DNA of 64,000 nucleotides from assembly GCA_026018925.1 (NCBI GenBank), contig JAKSZU010000325.1, positions 124,001 to 188,000 of the forward strand, written 5' to 3'. The position numbers were made by a program, and so were the translations under genes. Shown in pieces: positions 12,451 through 27,000 of the stretch. The DNA is from Tupaia tana. Taxonomy: Eukaryota > Chordata > Mammalia > Scandentia > Tupaiidae. Under the pieces are notes generated by a model. The model was given only the letters and a program-made list of their open reading frames with translations, was not told where the DNA came from and searched no databases. Every line of letters starts with the position of its first letter. Within the stretch, counting starts at the first letter, position 1.

Positions 12451-15400
12451 CCTAACCTGAAGCCTAAATCAAACCATACACCTAACCCTAACCCTAGGCG
12501 GACACCTAAAGCTCAACCCCAACCCTAACATGGCCCTGACGCTAACTCCAACCATAACAGTTACCCGCAAACTAACAGTAGCCCTAACCTTACTCCCTCA
12601 AATTAATTTCAAACCTAACCTAACCTGAAGCCTAACTCAAACCACAGACCTAATCCTAACCCTAGGCGGACACCTGAAGCTCAACCCCAACCCTAACCTG
12701 ACCCTGACGCTATCTCCAACTGTAACACTGAACCGAAAAGTAACAATAGCCCTAAACTTACTCCCTCAAACTATGTTCAAATCTAAACTAACCTGAAGCC
12801 TAAGTCAAACAATACACCTAACCCGAACCATAGGCGGACACCTTAAGCTCAACCCCAACACTAACCTGGACCTGAGGCTAAAACCAACCGTAACACTGAA
12901 CCGAAAACTAGCAGTAGCCCTAATCTTACTTCCTCAAACTAAGTTCAATCTTAACCTAACCTGAAGCCTAAATGCAACCATAGACCTAACCCTAACCCTA
13001 GGCGGACACCTTTTGCTTAACCCCTACCCTAACCTGACCCTGACGCTTACTCCAACCTTAACACTGAACCGAAAACAAACAGTAGCCCTAAACTTACTCC
13101 CTCAAACTAAGTTCAAACCTAACCTAACCTGAAGCCTAACTCAAACCATAGACCTAACCCTAACCCTAGGCGGACACCTGAAGCTCAACCCCAACCCTAA
13201 CCTGACCCTGACGCTATCTCCAACCGTAACACTGAACCGAAAACTAACAGTAGCCCTAAACTTACTCCCTCAAGCTAAGTTCAAACCTCACCTAACCTGA
13301 AGCCTAAATGAAACCATAGACCTAACCCTAACCCTAGGCGGACACCTTATGCTTAACCCCCACCCTAACCAGACCCTGACGCTTACTCCAACCGTAACAC
13401 TGAACCGAAAACAAACAGTAGCCCTAAATTTACTCCCTCAAACTAAGTTCAATCCTAACCTAACCTGAAGCCTAAATGAAACCATAGACCTAACCCTAAC
13501 CCTAGGGGGACACCTTATGCTTAACCCCCACCCTAACCTGACCCAGACGCTTACTCCAACCGTAACAGTTAAACGAAAACTAACAGTAGCCCTAAATTTA
13601 CTCCCTCAAACTAAGTTCCAACCTAACCTAACCTGAAGCCTAAATCAAACCACACACCTAACCCTAACCCTAGGCGGACACTTTAAGCTCAACCCCAACC
13701 CTAACATGGCCCTGACGCTAACTCCAACCATAACAGTTACCCGAAAACTAACAGTAGCCCTAAACTTACTCCCTCAAACTAAGTTCAAACCTAACCTAAC
13801 CTGAAGCCTAACTCAAACCACAAACCTAACCCTAACCCTAGGCGGACACCTGAAGCTCAACCCCAACCCTAACATAACCCTGACTCTTACTCCAACCGTA
13901 ACACTGAACCGAAAACTAACAGTAGCCCTAAACTTACTCCCTCAAGCTAAGTTCAAACCTAACCTCACCTGAAGCCTAACTCAAACCACAGACCTAACCC
14001 TAACCCTAGGCGGACACCTTAAGCTCAACCCCAACCCTAACCTGACCCTGACGCTAACTCCAACCATAACACTGAAGCGACAACTAACAGTAGCCCTAAA
14101 CTTACTCCCTCAAACTAAGTTCAAACCTAACCTAACCTGAAGCCTAACTCAAACCATAGACCTAACCCTAACCCTAGGCGGACACCTGAAGCTCAACCCC
14201 AAACCTAACCTGGCACTTACGCTAACTCCAACCATAACAGTTACCCGAAAACCAACAGTCGCCCTAAACTTACTCCCTCAAACTAAGTTCTAACCTAACC
14301 TTACCTGAAGCGATAATCAAATCATACACCTAACCCTAACCCTAGGCGGACACCTTAAGCTCAACCCCAACCCTAACCGGACCCTCACGCTAACTCCAAC
14401 CATAACACTGAACCGAAAACTAACAGTAACCCTAAACTTACTCCCTCAAACTAAGTTCAAACCTAACCTAACCTGAAGCCTAACTCAAACCATAGACCTA
14501 ACCCTAACCCTAGGCGGACACCTGAAGCTCAACCCCAACCATAACCTGAACCTGACGCTATCTCCAACCGTAACACTGAACCGAAAACTAACAGTAGCCC
14601 TAAACTTACTCCCTCACACTAAGTTCAAACCTAACCTAACCTGAAGCCTAACTCAAACCATAGACCTAACCCTAACACTAGGCGGACACCTTAAACTCAA
14701 CCCCAACCCTAACATATCCCTGACGCTAACTCCAACCATAACACTGAACCGAAAACTAACAGTTGCCCTAAACTTACTCCCCCAAGCTAAGTTCAAACAT
14801 AACCTAACCTGAAGCCTAAATCAAACCATACACCTAACCCTAACCCTAGGCGGACACCTGAAGCTCAACCCCAACCGTAACCTGACCCTGACGCTATCTC
14901 CAACCGTAACACTGAACCGAAAACTAACAATAGCCCTAAACTTACTCCCTCAAACTAAGTTCAAATCTAAACTAACCTGAAGCCTATCTCAAACAATACA
15001 CCTACCCCGAACCCTAGGCGGACACCTTAAGCTCTACCCCAACCCTAACCTGGACCTGAGGCTAAAACCAACCATAACACTGAACCGAAAACTAACAGTA
15101 GCCCTAAACTTACTCCCTCAAACTAAGTTCAATCCTAACCTAACCTGAAGCCTAAATGAAACCATAGACCTAACCCTAACCCTAGGCGGACACCATATGC
15201 TTAACACCCACCCTAACCTGACCCTGACGCTTACTCAAACGGTAACACTGAACCGAAAACAAACAGTAGCCCTAAACTTACTCCCTCAAGCTAAGTTCAA
15301 ACCTAACCTAACCTGAAGCCTAAATCAAACCATACACCTAACCCTAACCCTAGGCGGACACCTCAAGCTCAACCCCAACCCTAAAATGGCCCTGACGCTA

Positions 15401-17880
15401 ATCCAACCATAACAGTTACCCGAAAATTAACAGTAGACCTAAAATTACTCCCTCAAACTAAGTTCAAACCTAACCTAACCTGAAGCCTAAATCAAACCAT
15501 ACACCTAACCCTAACCCTAGGCGGACACCTTAAGATCAACCCCAACCCTCACCTGACCCTCACGCTAAATCCAACCGTAACACTGAACCGAAAACTAACA
15601 GTAGCCCTAAACTTACTCCCTCAAACTAAGTTCAAACGTAATCTAACCTGAAGCCTAACTCAAACCATAGACCTAACCCTAACCCTAGGTGGACACCTGA
15701 AGCTCAACCCCAACCCTAAACTGACCCTGACGCTATCTCCAACCGTAACACTGAACCGAAAACTAACAGTAGCCCTAAACTTACTCCCTCAAACTAAGTT
15801 CAAACCTAACCTAACCTGAAGCCTAAATCAAACCATAGACGTAACCCTAACCCTAGGCGGACACCTTAAGCTCCACCCCAACCCTACCCTGGCCCTGATG
15901 CTAACTCCAACCATAACAGTTACCCGAAAACTAACAGTCGCCCTAAACTTACTCCCTCAAACTAAGTTCAAACCTAACCTAACCTGATGTCTAAATCAAA
16001 CCATACACCTAACACTAACCCTAGTCGGACACCTCAAGCTCAACCCCAACCCTAACCTGACCCTGACTCTTACTCCAACCGTAACACTGAACCGAAAACT
16101 AACAATAGCCCTAAACTTACTCCCTCAAACTAAGTTCAAATCTAAACTAACCTGAAGCCTAACTCAAACAATACACCTAACACGAACCCTAGGCGGACAC
16201 CTTAAGCTCAACCCAAACCCTAACCTGTACCTGAGGCTAAAACCAACTGTAACACTGAACCGAAAACTAACAGAAGCCCTAAATTTACTCCCTCAAACTA
16301 AGTTCAATTCTAACCTAACCTGAAGCCTAAATGAAACCATCGACCTAACCCTAACCCTAGGCGGACACCTTATGCTTAACCCCCACCCTAACCTGACCCT
16401 GACGCTTACTCCAACCGTAACACTGAACCGAAAACAAACAGTAGCCCTAAACTTACTCCCTCAAACTAAGTTCAAACCTAACCTAACCTGAAGCCTAACT
16501 CAAACCATAGACCTAACCCTAACCCTAGGCGGACTCCTGAAGCTCAACCCCAACCCTAACCTGACCCTGACTCTTACTCCAACCGTAACACTGAACCGAA
16601 AACTAACAGTAGCCCTAAATTTACTCCCTCAAACTAAGTTCATTCCTAACCTAACCTGAAGCCTAAATGAAACCATCGACCTAACTCTAACCCTAGGCGG
16701 ACAACTTAAGCTCAACCCCAACCCTAACCTGACCCTCACGCAAACTCCAACCTTAACAGTTAATCGAAAACTAACAGTAGCCCTAAACTGACTCCCTCAA
16801 ACTAAGTTCAAACCTAACCTAACCTGAAGCCTAAATCAAATCATAGACCTAACCCTAACCCTAGGCGGACACCTTATGCTAAACCCCCAATATAACCTGA
16901 CCCTGACGCTAACTCCAACCGTAACACTGAACCGAAAACTAACAGTAGCCCTAAACTGACTCCCTCGAACTAACTTCAAACCTAACCTAACCTGAAGCCT
17001 AAATGAAACCATAGACCTAACCCAAAGCTAAGCGGACACCTTAAGCTCAACCCCAACCCTAAAATGGCCCTGACGCTAACTCCAACCATAACAGTTACCC
17101 GAAAACTAACAGTAGACCTAAACTTACTCCCTCAAACTAAGTTCAAACCTAACCTAACCTGAAGCCCAAATCAAACCATACACCTAACCCTAACCCTAGG
17201 CGGACACCTTAAGCTCAACCCCAACCCTAACCTGACCCTCACGCTAAATCCAACCGTAACACTGAACCGAAAACTAACAGTAGCCCTAAACTTAGTCCCT
17301 CAAACTAAGTTCAAACCTAACCTAACCTGAAGCCTAACTCAAACCATAGACCTAACCCTAACCCTAGGCGGACACCTGAAGCTCAACCCCAACCCTAACC
17401 TGACCGTGACGCTATCTCCAACCGTAACACTGAACCGAAAACTAACAGTAGCCCTTAACTTACTCCCTCAAACTAAGTTCAATCCTAACCTAACCTGAAG
17501 CCTAACTCAAACCATAGACCTAACCCTAACCCTAGGCGGACACCTTAAGCTCCACCCCAACAGTAACCTGACCCTGACGCTAACTCCAAACATAACAGTT
17601 ACCCGAAAACTAACAGTCGCCCTAAAATTACTCCCTCAAACTAAGTTCAAACCTAACCTAACCTGAAGCCTAAATCAAACCCTACACCTAACCCTAAACC
17701 TAGGCGGACACCTGAAGCTCAACCCCAACCCTAACCTGACCCTGACGCTAACTCCAACCATAACAGTTACGCGATAACTAACAGTAGCCCTAAACTTACT
17801 CCCTCAAACTAAGTTCAAACCTAACCTAACCTGAAGCCTAAATCAAACCATACACCTAACCCTAACCCTAGGCGGACACC
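12450..17880 (+). repeat. Higher-order repeat A, copy 2 (32 monomers)
   Basis: 5,374 bp, two less than 32 x 168, because it inherits the two one-base losses also seen in copy 1. It matches copy 1 in order from end to end apart from the ten missing monomers. Identity stops near 17,880, where CACCTTAAGCTC is followed by CCAATCCTAACC instead of the ACATGGCCC form expected if a third copy followed. Small differences from copy 1 seen by eye include GTAGCCC for GTAGCCCC near 16,441 and the restored CCTGAAG at 13,801, where copy 1 has CCAGAAG. Confidence 0.85.
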
Positions 17881-18520
17881 TTAAGCTCAACCCCAATCCT
17901 AACCTGACCCTGACGCTTACTCCAACCGTAACAGTTAACCGAAAACTAACAGTAGCCCTAAACTGACTCCCTCAAACTAAGTTCAATCCTAACCTAACCT
18001 GAAGCCTAAATGAAACCATAGACCTAACCCTAACCCTAGGCGGACACCATATGCTTAACCCCCACCCTAACCTGACCCTGACTCTTACTCCAACCGTAAC
18101 ACAGAACCGAAAACTAACAGTAGCCCTAAACTTACTCCCTCAAACTAAGTTCAATCCTAACCTAACCTGAAGCCTAAATGAAACCATAGACCTAACACTA
18201 ACCCTAGACGGACACTTTATTTTTAACCCCCACCCTAACCTGACCCTGACGCTTACTCCTACCGTAACAGTTAAACGAAAACTAACAGTAGCCCTAAACT
18301 TACTCCCTCAAACTAAGTTCAATCCTAACCTAACCTGAAGCCTAAATGAAACCATAGACCTAACACTAACCCTAGGCGGACACCTTATTCTTAACCCCCA
18401 CCCTAACCTGACCCTGACGCTTACTCCTACCGTAACAGTTAAACGAAAACTAACAGTAACCCTAAACTTAATCCCTCAAACTATGTTAAAACCTAACCTA
18501 ACCTGAAGCCTAAATCAAAC
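17880..18520 (+). repeat. Bridge of about four monomers between A and B
   Basis: These monomers belong to neither A nor B. They are dominated by the CTTATGCTTAACCCCCACC subtype with TTAAACG in the switch region. The monomer starting near 18,140 and the next one share CTAACACTAACCCTAG and CTTACTCCTACC, which I did not see elsewhere, so one is a fresh copy of the other. The first of the pair has an unusual CACTTTATTTTTAACCCCC stretch, the longest T run I noticed in the window. No gene is seen. Confidence 0.7.
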
Positions 18521-21500
18521 CATACACCTAACCCTAACCCTAGGCGGACACCTTAAGCTCAACCCCAAACCTAACCTGACCCTGACGCTTACTCCAACCG
18601 TAACAGTTAACCTAAAACTAACAGTAGCCCTAAACTGACTCCCTCAAACTAAGTTGAAACCTAACCTAACCTGAAGCCTAAATCAAATCGTAGACCTAAC
18701 AATAACCCTAGGCGGACACCTTATGCTTAACCCCCACCATAACCTGACCCTGACGCTTACTCCAACTGTAACAGTTAACCGGAAACTAACAGTAGACCTA
18801 AACTTAATCCCTCAAACTTACTTCAAACCTAACCTAACCTGAAGCCTAACTGAAACCATAGACCTAACCCTAACCCTGGGCGGACACCTTAACTCAACCC
18901 CAACCCTAAAATGGTCCTTACGCAAACTCCAACCATAATAGTTACCCGAAAACTAACAGTAGATCTAAACTTCCTCCCTCAAACTAAGTTCAAACCTAAC
19001 CTTACCTGAAGACTAAATCATACCATACACCTAACCCTAACCCTAGGCGGACACCTTAAGCTCAATCCCAACCCTAACCTGACCCTCACGTTAAATCCAA
19101 CCGTAACACTGAACCGAAAACTAAGAGTAGCCCTAAACTTACTCCCTCAAACTAAGTTCAAACCTAACCTAACCTGAAGCCTAACTCAAACCATAGACCT
19201 AACCCTAACCCTAGGCTGACACCTGAAGCTCAACCCCAACACTAACGTGACCCTGACGCTATCTCCAACCGTAACACTGAACCGAAAACTAACAGTAGCC
19301 CTAAACTTACTCCCTCAAACTAAGTTCAAACCTAACCTAACCTGAAGCCTAACTCAAACCATAGAACTAACCCTAACCCTAGGCGGACACCTTAAGCTCC
19401 AACCCAACCCTAACCTGGCCCTGACGCTAACTCCAACCATAACAGTTACCCGAAAACTAACAGTCGCCCTAAACTTACTCCCTCAAACTAAGTTCAAACC
19501 TAACCTAACCTGAAGCCTAACTCAAACCATAGACCTAACCCTAACCCTAGGCGGACACCTGAAACTCAACCCCAACCCTAACCTGTACCTGAGGCTAAAA
19601 CCAACCGTAACACTGAACCGAAAACTAACAGTAGCCCTAAACTTACTCCCTCAAACTAATTTCTATCCTAACCTAACCTGAAGCCTAACTCAAACCATAC
19701 ACCTAACCGTAACCCTAGGCGGACACCTGAAGCTCAACCCCAACCCTAACCTGACCCAGAAGCTATCTCCAACCGTAACACTGAACCAAAACTAAGAGTA
19801 GCTCTAAACTTACTCCCTCAAACTAAGTTCAAACCTAACCTAACCTGAAGCCTAAATCAAACCATAGACCTAACCCTAACCCTAGGCAGACACCTTAAGC
19901 TCCACCCCAACCCTAACCTGACCCTGACGCTAACTCCAACCAAAACAGTTACCCGAAAACTAACAGTAGCCCTAAACTTACTCCCTCAAACTAAGTTCAA
20001 ACATAACCTAACCTGAAGCCTAAATCAAACCATACACCGAACCCTAACCCTAGGCGGACACCTTAAGCTCAACCCCAACCCTAACCTGACCCTCACGCTA
20101 ACTCCAACCGTAACACTGAACCGATAACTAAGAGTAACCCTAAACTTACTCCCTCAAAGTAAGTTCAAACCTAACCTAACCTGAAGCCTAACTCAAACCA
20201 TAGACCTAACCCTAACCCTAGGCGGACACCTGAAGCTCAACCCCAAACCTAACCTGACCCTGACGCTATCTCCAACCGTAACACTGAACCGAAAACTAAC
20301 TGTAGCCCTAATCTTACTCCCTCAAAATAAGTTCAAACCTAACCTAACCTGAAGCCTAAATCAAACCATACACCTAACCCTAACCCTAGGCGGACACCTT
20401 AAGCTCAACCCCAACCCTAACCTGACCCTCACGCTAACTCCAACCGTAACACTGAACCGATAACTAAGAGTAACCCCAAACTTACTCCCTCAAAGTAAGT
20501 TCAAACCTAACCTAACCTGAAGCCTAACTCAAACCATAGACCTAACCCTAACCCTAGGCGGACACCTGAAGCTCAACCCCAACCCTAACCTGACCCTGAC
20601 GCTATCTCCAACCGTAACACTGAACCGAAAACTAACAGGAGCCCTAAACTTACTCCCTCAAGCTAAGTTCAAACCTAACCTAACCTGAAGCCTAACTCAA
20701 ACCATAGACCTAACCCTTACCCTACGCGGACACCTTAAGCTCCACCCCAACCCTAAAATGGCCCTGACGCTAACTCCAACCATAACAGTTACCTGAAAAC
20801 TAACAGTAGCCCTAAACTTACTCCCTCAAACTAAGTTCAAACCTAACCTAACCTGAAGCCTAAATGAAACCATACACCTAACCCTAACCCTAGGCGGACA
20901 CCTTAAGCTCGACCCCAAACCTAACCTGACCCTGACGCTTACTCCAACCGTAACAGTTAACCGAAAATTAACAGTAGTCCTAAACTTACTCCCTCAAACT
21001 AAGTTCAAACCTAACCTAACCTGAAGCTTAACTCAAACAATAGACCTAACCCTAACCCTAGGCGGACACCTAAAGCTCAACCCCAACCCTAACCTGACCC
21101 TGACGCTATCTCCAACCGTAACACTGAAGCGAAAACTAACAGTAGCCCTTAACTTACTCCCTCAAACTAACTTCAAACCTAAGATAACCTGAGGCCTAAA
21201 TCAAACCATAGACCTAACCCTAACCCTAGGCGGACACCTTAAGCTCAACCCCAACACTAACCTGACCCTGACGCTAACTCCAACCATAACAGTTACCCGA
21301 AAACTAACAGTCGCCCTAAACTTATTTCTTCAAACTAAGTTCAAACTTAACCTAACCTGAAGCCTAAATCAAACCATAGACCTAACCCTAACCCTAGGCG
21401 GACACCTTAAGCTCAACCCCAACCCTAACCTGACCCTCACGCTAACTCTAACCGTAACACTGAACCGAAAATTAACAGTAGCCCTAAACTTACTCCCTCA

Positions 21501-22715
21501 AACTAAGTTCAAACCTAACCTAACCTGAAGCTTAACTCAAACAATAGACCTAACCCTAACCCTAGGCGGACACCTTAAGCTTAAACCCAACCCTAACCTG
21601 ACCCTGAGGCTAAATCCAACCGTAACACTGAACCGAAAACGAACAGTAGCCCTAAACTTACTCCCTCAAACTAAGTTCAATCCTAACCTAACCTGAAGCC
21701 TAAATGAAACCATAGACCTAACCCTAGCCCTAGGCGGACACCTTATGCTTAACCCCAAACCTAACCTGACCCTGACGCTTACTCCAACCATAAGAGTTAA
21801 ACGAAAACTAACAGTAGCCCTAAACTTACTCCCTCAAACTAATTTCAAACCTAACCTAACCTGAAGCCTAACTCAAACCATAGACCTAACCCTAACCCTA
21901 GGCGGACACCTGAAGCTCAACCCCAACCCTAACCTGACCCTGACGCTATCTCCAACCGTAACACTGAACCGAAAACTAACAGTAGCCCTAAACTTACTCC
22001 CCCAAACTAAGTTCAATCCTAACCTAACCTGAAGCCTAAATCAAACCATACACCTAACCCTAATCCTAGGCGGACACCTTAAGCTCAACCCCAACCCTAA
22101 CCTGACCCTCACGCTAACTCTAACCGTAACACTGAACCGAGAACTAACAGTAGCCCTAAACTTACTCCCTCAAACTAAGTTCAAACCTAACATAACCTGA
22201 AGCCTAACTCAAACAATAGACCTAACCCTAACCCTAGGCGGACACCTTAAGCTTAAACCCAACCCTAACCTGACCCTGAGGCTAAATCCAACCGTAACAC
22301 TGAACCGAAAACTAACAGTAGCCCTAAACTTACTCCCTCAAACTAAGTTCAATCCTAAACTAACCTGAAGCCTAAATGAAACCATAGACCTAACCCTAGC
22401 CCTAGGCGGTCACCTTATGCTTAACCCCCACCCTAACCTGACCCTGACGCTTACTCCAACCGTAACAGTTAAACGAAAACTAACAGTAGCCCTAAACTTA
22501 CTCCCTCAAACTAAGTTCAAACCTAACCTAACCTGAAGCCTTACTCAAACCATAGACCTAACCCTAACCCTAGGCGGACACCTGAAGCTCAACCCCAACC
22601 CTAATCTGGCCCTGACGCTAACTCCAACCATAACATTTACCCGAAAACTAACAGTCGCCCTAAACTTACTCCCTAAAACTAAGTTCAAACCTAACCTAAC
22701 CTGAAGCCTAAATCA
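18520..22715 (+). repeat. Higher-order repeat B, copy 1 (25 monomers)
   Basis: The left edge is marked by a monomer with CAACCCCAAACC followed by GTTAACCTAAAAC, and the next by AAATCGTAGACCTAACAA. This pair of markers opens every B copy. The AATCGTAG anchor recurs 4,198 bp further on, at 22,886. Diagnostic monomers in order include CCCTTACGCAAACTCC, the shortened GAACCAAAACTAAGAG (19,783), CCGATAACTAAGAGTAACC, CCTACGCGGACACC, CTCGACCCC and TTATTTCTTCAAAC. A private one-base loss near 18,892 (CCTTAACTCAACC) sets this copy apart. It ends with the AATCTGGCCCTG monomer that is also found at the end of B copy 4. Confidence 0.85.
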
Positions 22716-24055
22716 AACCATACACCTAACCCTAACCCTAGGCGGACACCTTAAGCTCAACCCCAAACCTAACCTGACCCTGACGCTTACTCCAACCGAA
22801 ACAGTTAACCTAAAACTAACAGTAGCCCTAAACTGACTCCCTCAAACTAAGTTGAAACCTAACCTAACCTGAAGCCTAAATCAAATCGTAGACCTAACAA
22901 TAACCCTAGGCGGACACCTTATGCTTAACCCCCACCATAACCTGACCCTGACGCTTACTCCAACTGTAACAGTTAACCGGAAACTAACAGTAGACCTAAA
23001 CTTAATCCCTCAAACTTACTTCAAACCTAACCTAACCTGAAGCCTAACTGAAACCATAGACCTAACCCTAACCCTGGGCGGACACCTTAAGCTCAACCCC
23101 AACCCTAAAATGGCCCTTACGCAAACTCCAACCATAATAGTTACCCGAAAACTAACAGTAGATCTAAACTTCCTCCCTCAAACTAAGTTCAAACCTAACC
23201 TAACCTGAAGACTAAAACATACCATACACCTAACCCTAACCCTAGGCGGACACCTTAAGCTCAATCCCAACCCTAACCTGACCCTCACGTTAAATCCAAC
23301 CGTAACACTGAACCGAAAACTAAGAGTAGCCCTAAACTTACTCCCTCAAACTAAGTTCAAACCTAACCTAACCTGAAGCCTAACTCAAACCATAGACCTA
23401 ACCCTAACCCTAGGCGGACACCTGAAGCTCAACCCCAACACTAACCTGACCCTGACGCTATCTCCAACCGTAACACTGAACCGAAAACTAACAGTAGCCC
23501 TAAACTTACTCCCTCAAACTAAGTTCAAACCTAACCTAACCTGAAGCCTAACTCAAACCATAGAACTAACCCTAACCCTAGGCGGACACCTTAAGCTCCA
23601 ACCCAACCCTAACCTGGCCCTGACGCTAACTCCAACCATAACAGTTACCCGAAAACTAACAGTCGCCCTAAACTTACTCCCTCAAACTAAGTTCAAACCT
23701 AACCTAACCTGAAGCCTAACTCAAACCATAGACCTAACCCTAAACCTAGGCGGACACCTGAAACTCAACCCCAACCCTAACCTGTACCTGAGGCTAAAAC
23801 CAACCGTAACACTGAACCGAAAACTAACAGTAGCCCTAAACTTACTCCCTCAAACTAATTTCTATCCTAACCTAACCTGAAGCCTAACTCAAACCATACA
23901 CCTAACCCTAACCCTAGGCGGACACCTGAAGCTCAACCCCAACCCTAACCTGACCCTGACGCTATCTCCAACCGTAACACTGAACCAAAACTAAGAGTAG
24001 CTCTAAACTTACTCCCTCAAACTAAGTTCAAACCTAACCTAACCTGAAGCCTAAA
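22715..24055 (+). repeat. Higher-order repeat B, copy 2 (short, 8 monomers)
   Basis: Only the first eight monomers of B are here: the opening markers (anchor at 22,886), the CCCTTACGC monomer and on to the shortened GAACCAAAACTAAGAG monomer (23,982). The next monomer is again the opening monomer of B, so the anchor-to-anchor distance is 1,343 bp instead of 4,700. The junction lies near 24,050, inside a stretch common to both joined monomers, as expected if unequal crossing-over removed about 20 monomers. Confidence 0.85.
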
Positions 24056-27000
24056 TCAAACCATACACCTAACCCTAACCCTAGGCGGACACCTTAAGCT
24101 CAACCCCAAACCTAACCTGACCCTGACGCTTACTCCAACCGTAACAGTTAACCTAAAACTAACAGTAGCCCTAAACTGACTCCCTCAAACTAAGTTGAAA
24201 CCTAACCTAACCTGAAGCCTAAATCAAATCGTAGACCTAACAATAACCCTAGGCGGACACCTTATGCTTAACCCCCACCAAAACCTGACCCTGACGCTTA
24301 CTCCAACTGTAACAGTTAACCGGAAACTAACAGTAGACCTAAACTTAATCCCTCAAACTTACTTCAAACCTAACCTAACCTGAAGCCTAACTGAAACCAT
24401 AGACCTAACCCTAACCCTGGGCGGACACCTTAAGCTCAACCCTAACCCTAAAATGGCCCTTACGCAAACTCCAACCATAATAGTTACCCGAAAACTAACA
24501 GTAGATCTAAACTTCCTCCCTCAAACTAAGTTCAAACCTAACCTAACCTGAAGACTAAATCATACCATACACCTAACCCTAACCCTAGGCGGACACCTTA
24601 AGCTCAATCCCAACCCTAACCTGACCCTCACGTTAAATCCCACCGTAACACTGAACCGAAAACTAAGAGTAGCCCTAAACTTACTCCCTCAAACTAAGTT
24701 CAAACCTAACCTAACCTGAAGCCTAACTCAAACCATAGACCTAACCCTAACCCTAGGCGGACACCTGAAGCTCAACCCCAACACTAACCTGACCCTGACG
24801 CTATCTCCAACCGTAACACTGAACCGAAAACTAACAGTAGCCCTAAACTTACTCCCTCAAACTAAGTTCAAACCTAACCTAACCTGAAGCATAACTCAAA
24901 CAATAGAACTAACCCTAACCCTAGGCGGACACCTTAAGCTCCAACCCAACCCTAACCTGGCCCTGACGCTAACTCCAACCATAACAGTTACCCGAAAACT
25001 AACAGTCGCCCTAAACTTACTCCCTCAAACTAAGTTCAAACCTAACCTAACCTGAAGCCTAACTCAAAGCATAGACCTAACCCTAACCCTAGGCGGACAC
25101 CTGAAACTCAACCCCAACCCTAACCTGTACCTGAGGATAAAACCAACCGTAACACTGAACCGAAAACTAACAGTAGCCCTAAACTTACTCCCTCAAACTA
25201 ATTTCTATCCTAACCTAACCTGAAGCCTAACTCAAACCATACACCTAACCCTAACCCTAGGCGGACACCTGAAGCTCAACCCCAACCCTAACCTGACCCT
25301 GACGCTATCTCCAACCGTAACACTGAACCAAAACTAAGAGTAGCTCTAAACTTACTCCCTCAAACTAAGTTCAAACCTAACCTAACCTGAAGCCTAAATC
25401 AAACCATAGACCTAACCCTAACCCTAGGCAGACACCTTAAGCTCCACCCCAACCCTAACCTGACCCTGACGCTAACTCCAACCAAAACAGTTACCCGAAA
25501 ACTAACAGTAGCCCTAAACTTACTCCCTCAAACTAAGTTCAAACATAACCTAACCTGAAGCCTAAATCAAACCATACACCGAACCCTAACCCTAGGCGGA
25601 CACCTTAAGCTCAACCCCAACCCTAACCTGACCCTCACGCTAACTCCAACCGTAACACTGAACCGATAACTAAGAGTAACCCTAAACTTACTCCCTCAAA
25701 GTAAGTTCAAACCTAACCTAACCTGAAGCCTAACTCAAACCATAGACCTAACCCTAACCCTAGGCGGACACCTGAAGCTCAACCCCAAACCTAACCTGAC
25801 CCTGACGCTATCTCCAACCGTAACACTGAACCGAAAACTAACAGTAGCCCTAATCTTACTCCCTCAAAATAAGTTCAAACCTAACCTAACCTGAAGCCTA
25901 AATCAAACCATACACCTAACCCTAACCCTAGGCGGACACCTTAAGCTCAACCCCAACCCTAACCTGACCCTCACGCTAACTCCAACCGTAACACTGAACC
26001 GATAACTAAGAGTAACCCCAAACTTACTCCCTCAAAGTAAGTTCAAACCTAACCTAACCTGAAGCCTAACTCAAACCATAGACCTAACCCTAACCCTAGG
26101 CGGACACCTGAAGCTCAACCCCAACCCTAACCTGACCCTGACGCTATCTCCAACCGTAACACTGAACCGAAAACTAACAGGAGCCCTAAACTTACTCCCT
26201 CAAGCTAAGTTCAAACCTAACCTAACCTGAAGCCTAACTCAAACCATAGACCTAACCCTTACCCTACGCGGACACCTTAAGCTCCACCCCAACCCTAAAA
26301 TGGCCCTGACGCTAACTCCAAACATAACAGTTACCTGAAAACTAACAGTAGCCCTAAACTTACTCCCTCAAACTAAGTTCAAACCTAACCTAACCTGAAG
26401 CCTAAATGAAACCATACACCTAACCCTAACCCTAGGCGGACACCTTAAGCTCGACCCCAAACCTAACCTGACCCTGACGCTTACTCCAACTGTAACAGTT
26501 AACCGAAAATTAACAGTAGTCCTAAACTTACTCCCTCAAACTAAGTTCAAACCTAACCTAACCTGAAGCTTAACTCAAACAATAGACCTAACCCTAACCC
26601 TAGGCGGACACCTTATGCTTAACTCCCACCATAACCTGACCCTGACGCTAACTCCAACCGTAACACTGAAGCGAAAACTAACAGTAGCCCTTAACTTACT
26701 CCCTCAAACTAACTTCAAACCTAAGCTAACCTGAGGCCTAAATCAAACCATAGACCTAACCCTAACCCTAGGCGGACACCTTAAGCTCAACCCCAACACT
26801 AACCTGACCCTGACGCTAACTCCAACCATAACAGTTACCCGAAAACTAACAGTCGCCCTAAACTTATTTCTTCAAACTAAGTTCAAACTTAACCTAACCT
26901 GAAGCCTAAATCAAACCATAGACCTAACCCTAACCCTAGGCGGACACCTTAAGCTCAACCCCAACCCTAACCTGACCCTCACGCTAACTCTAACCGTAAC

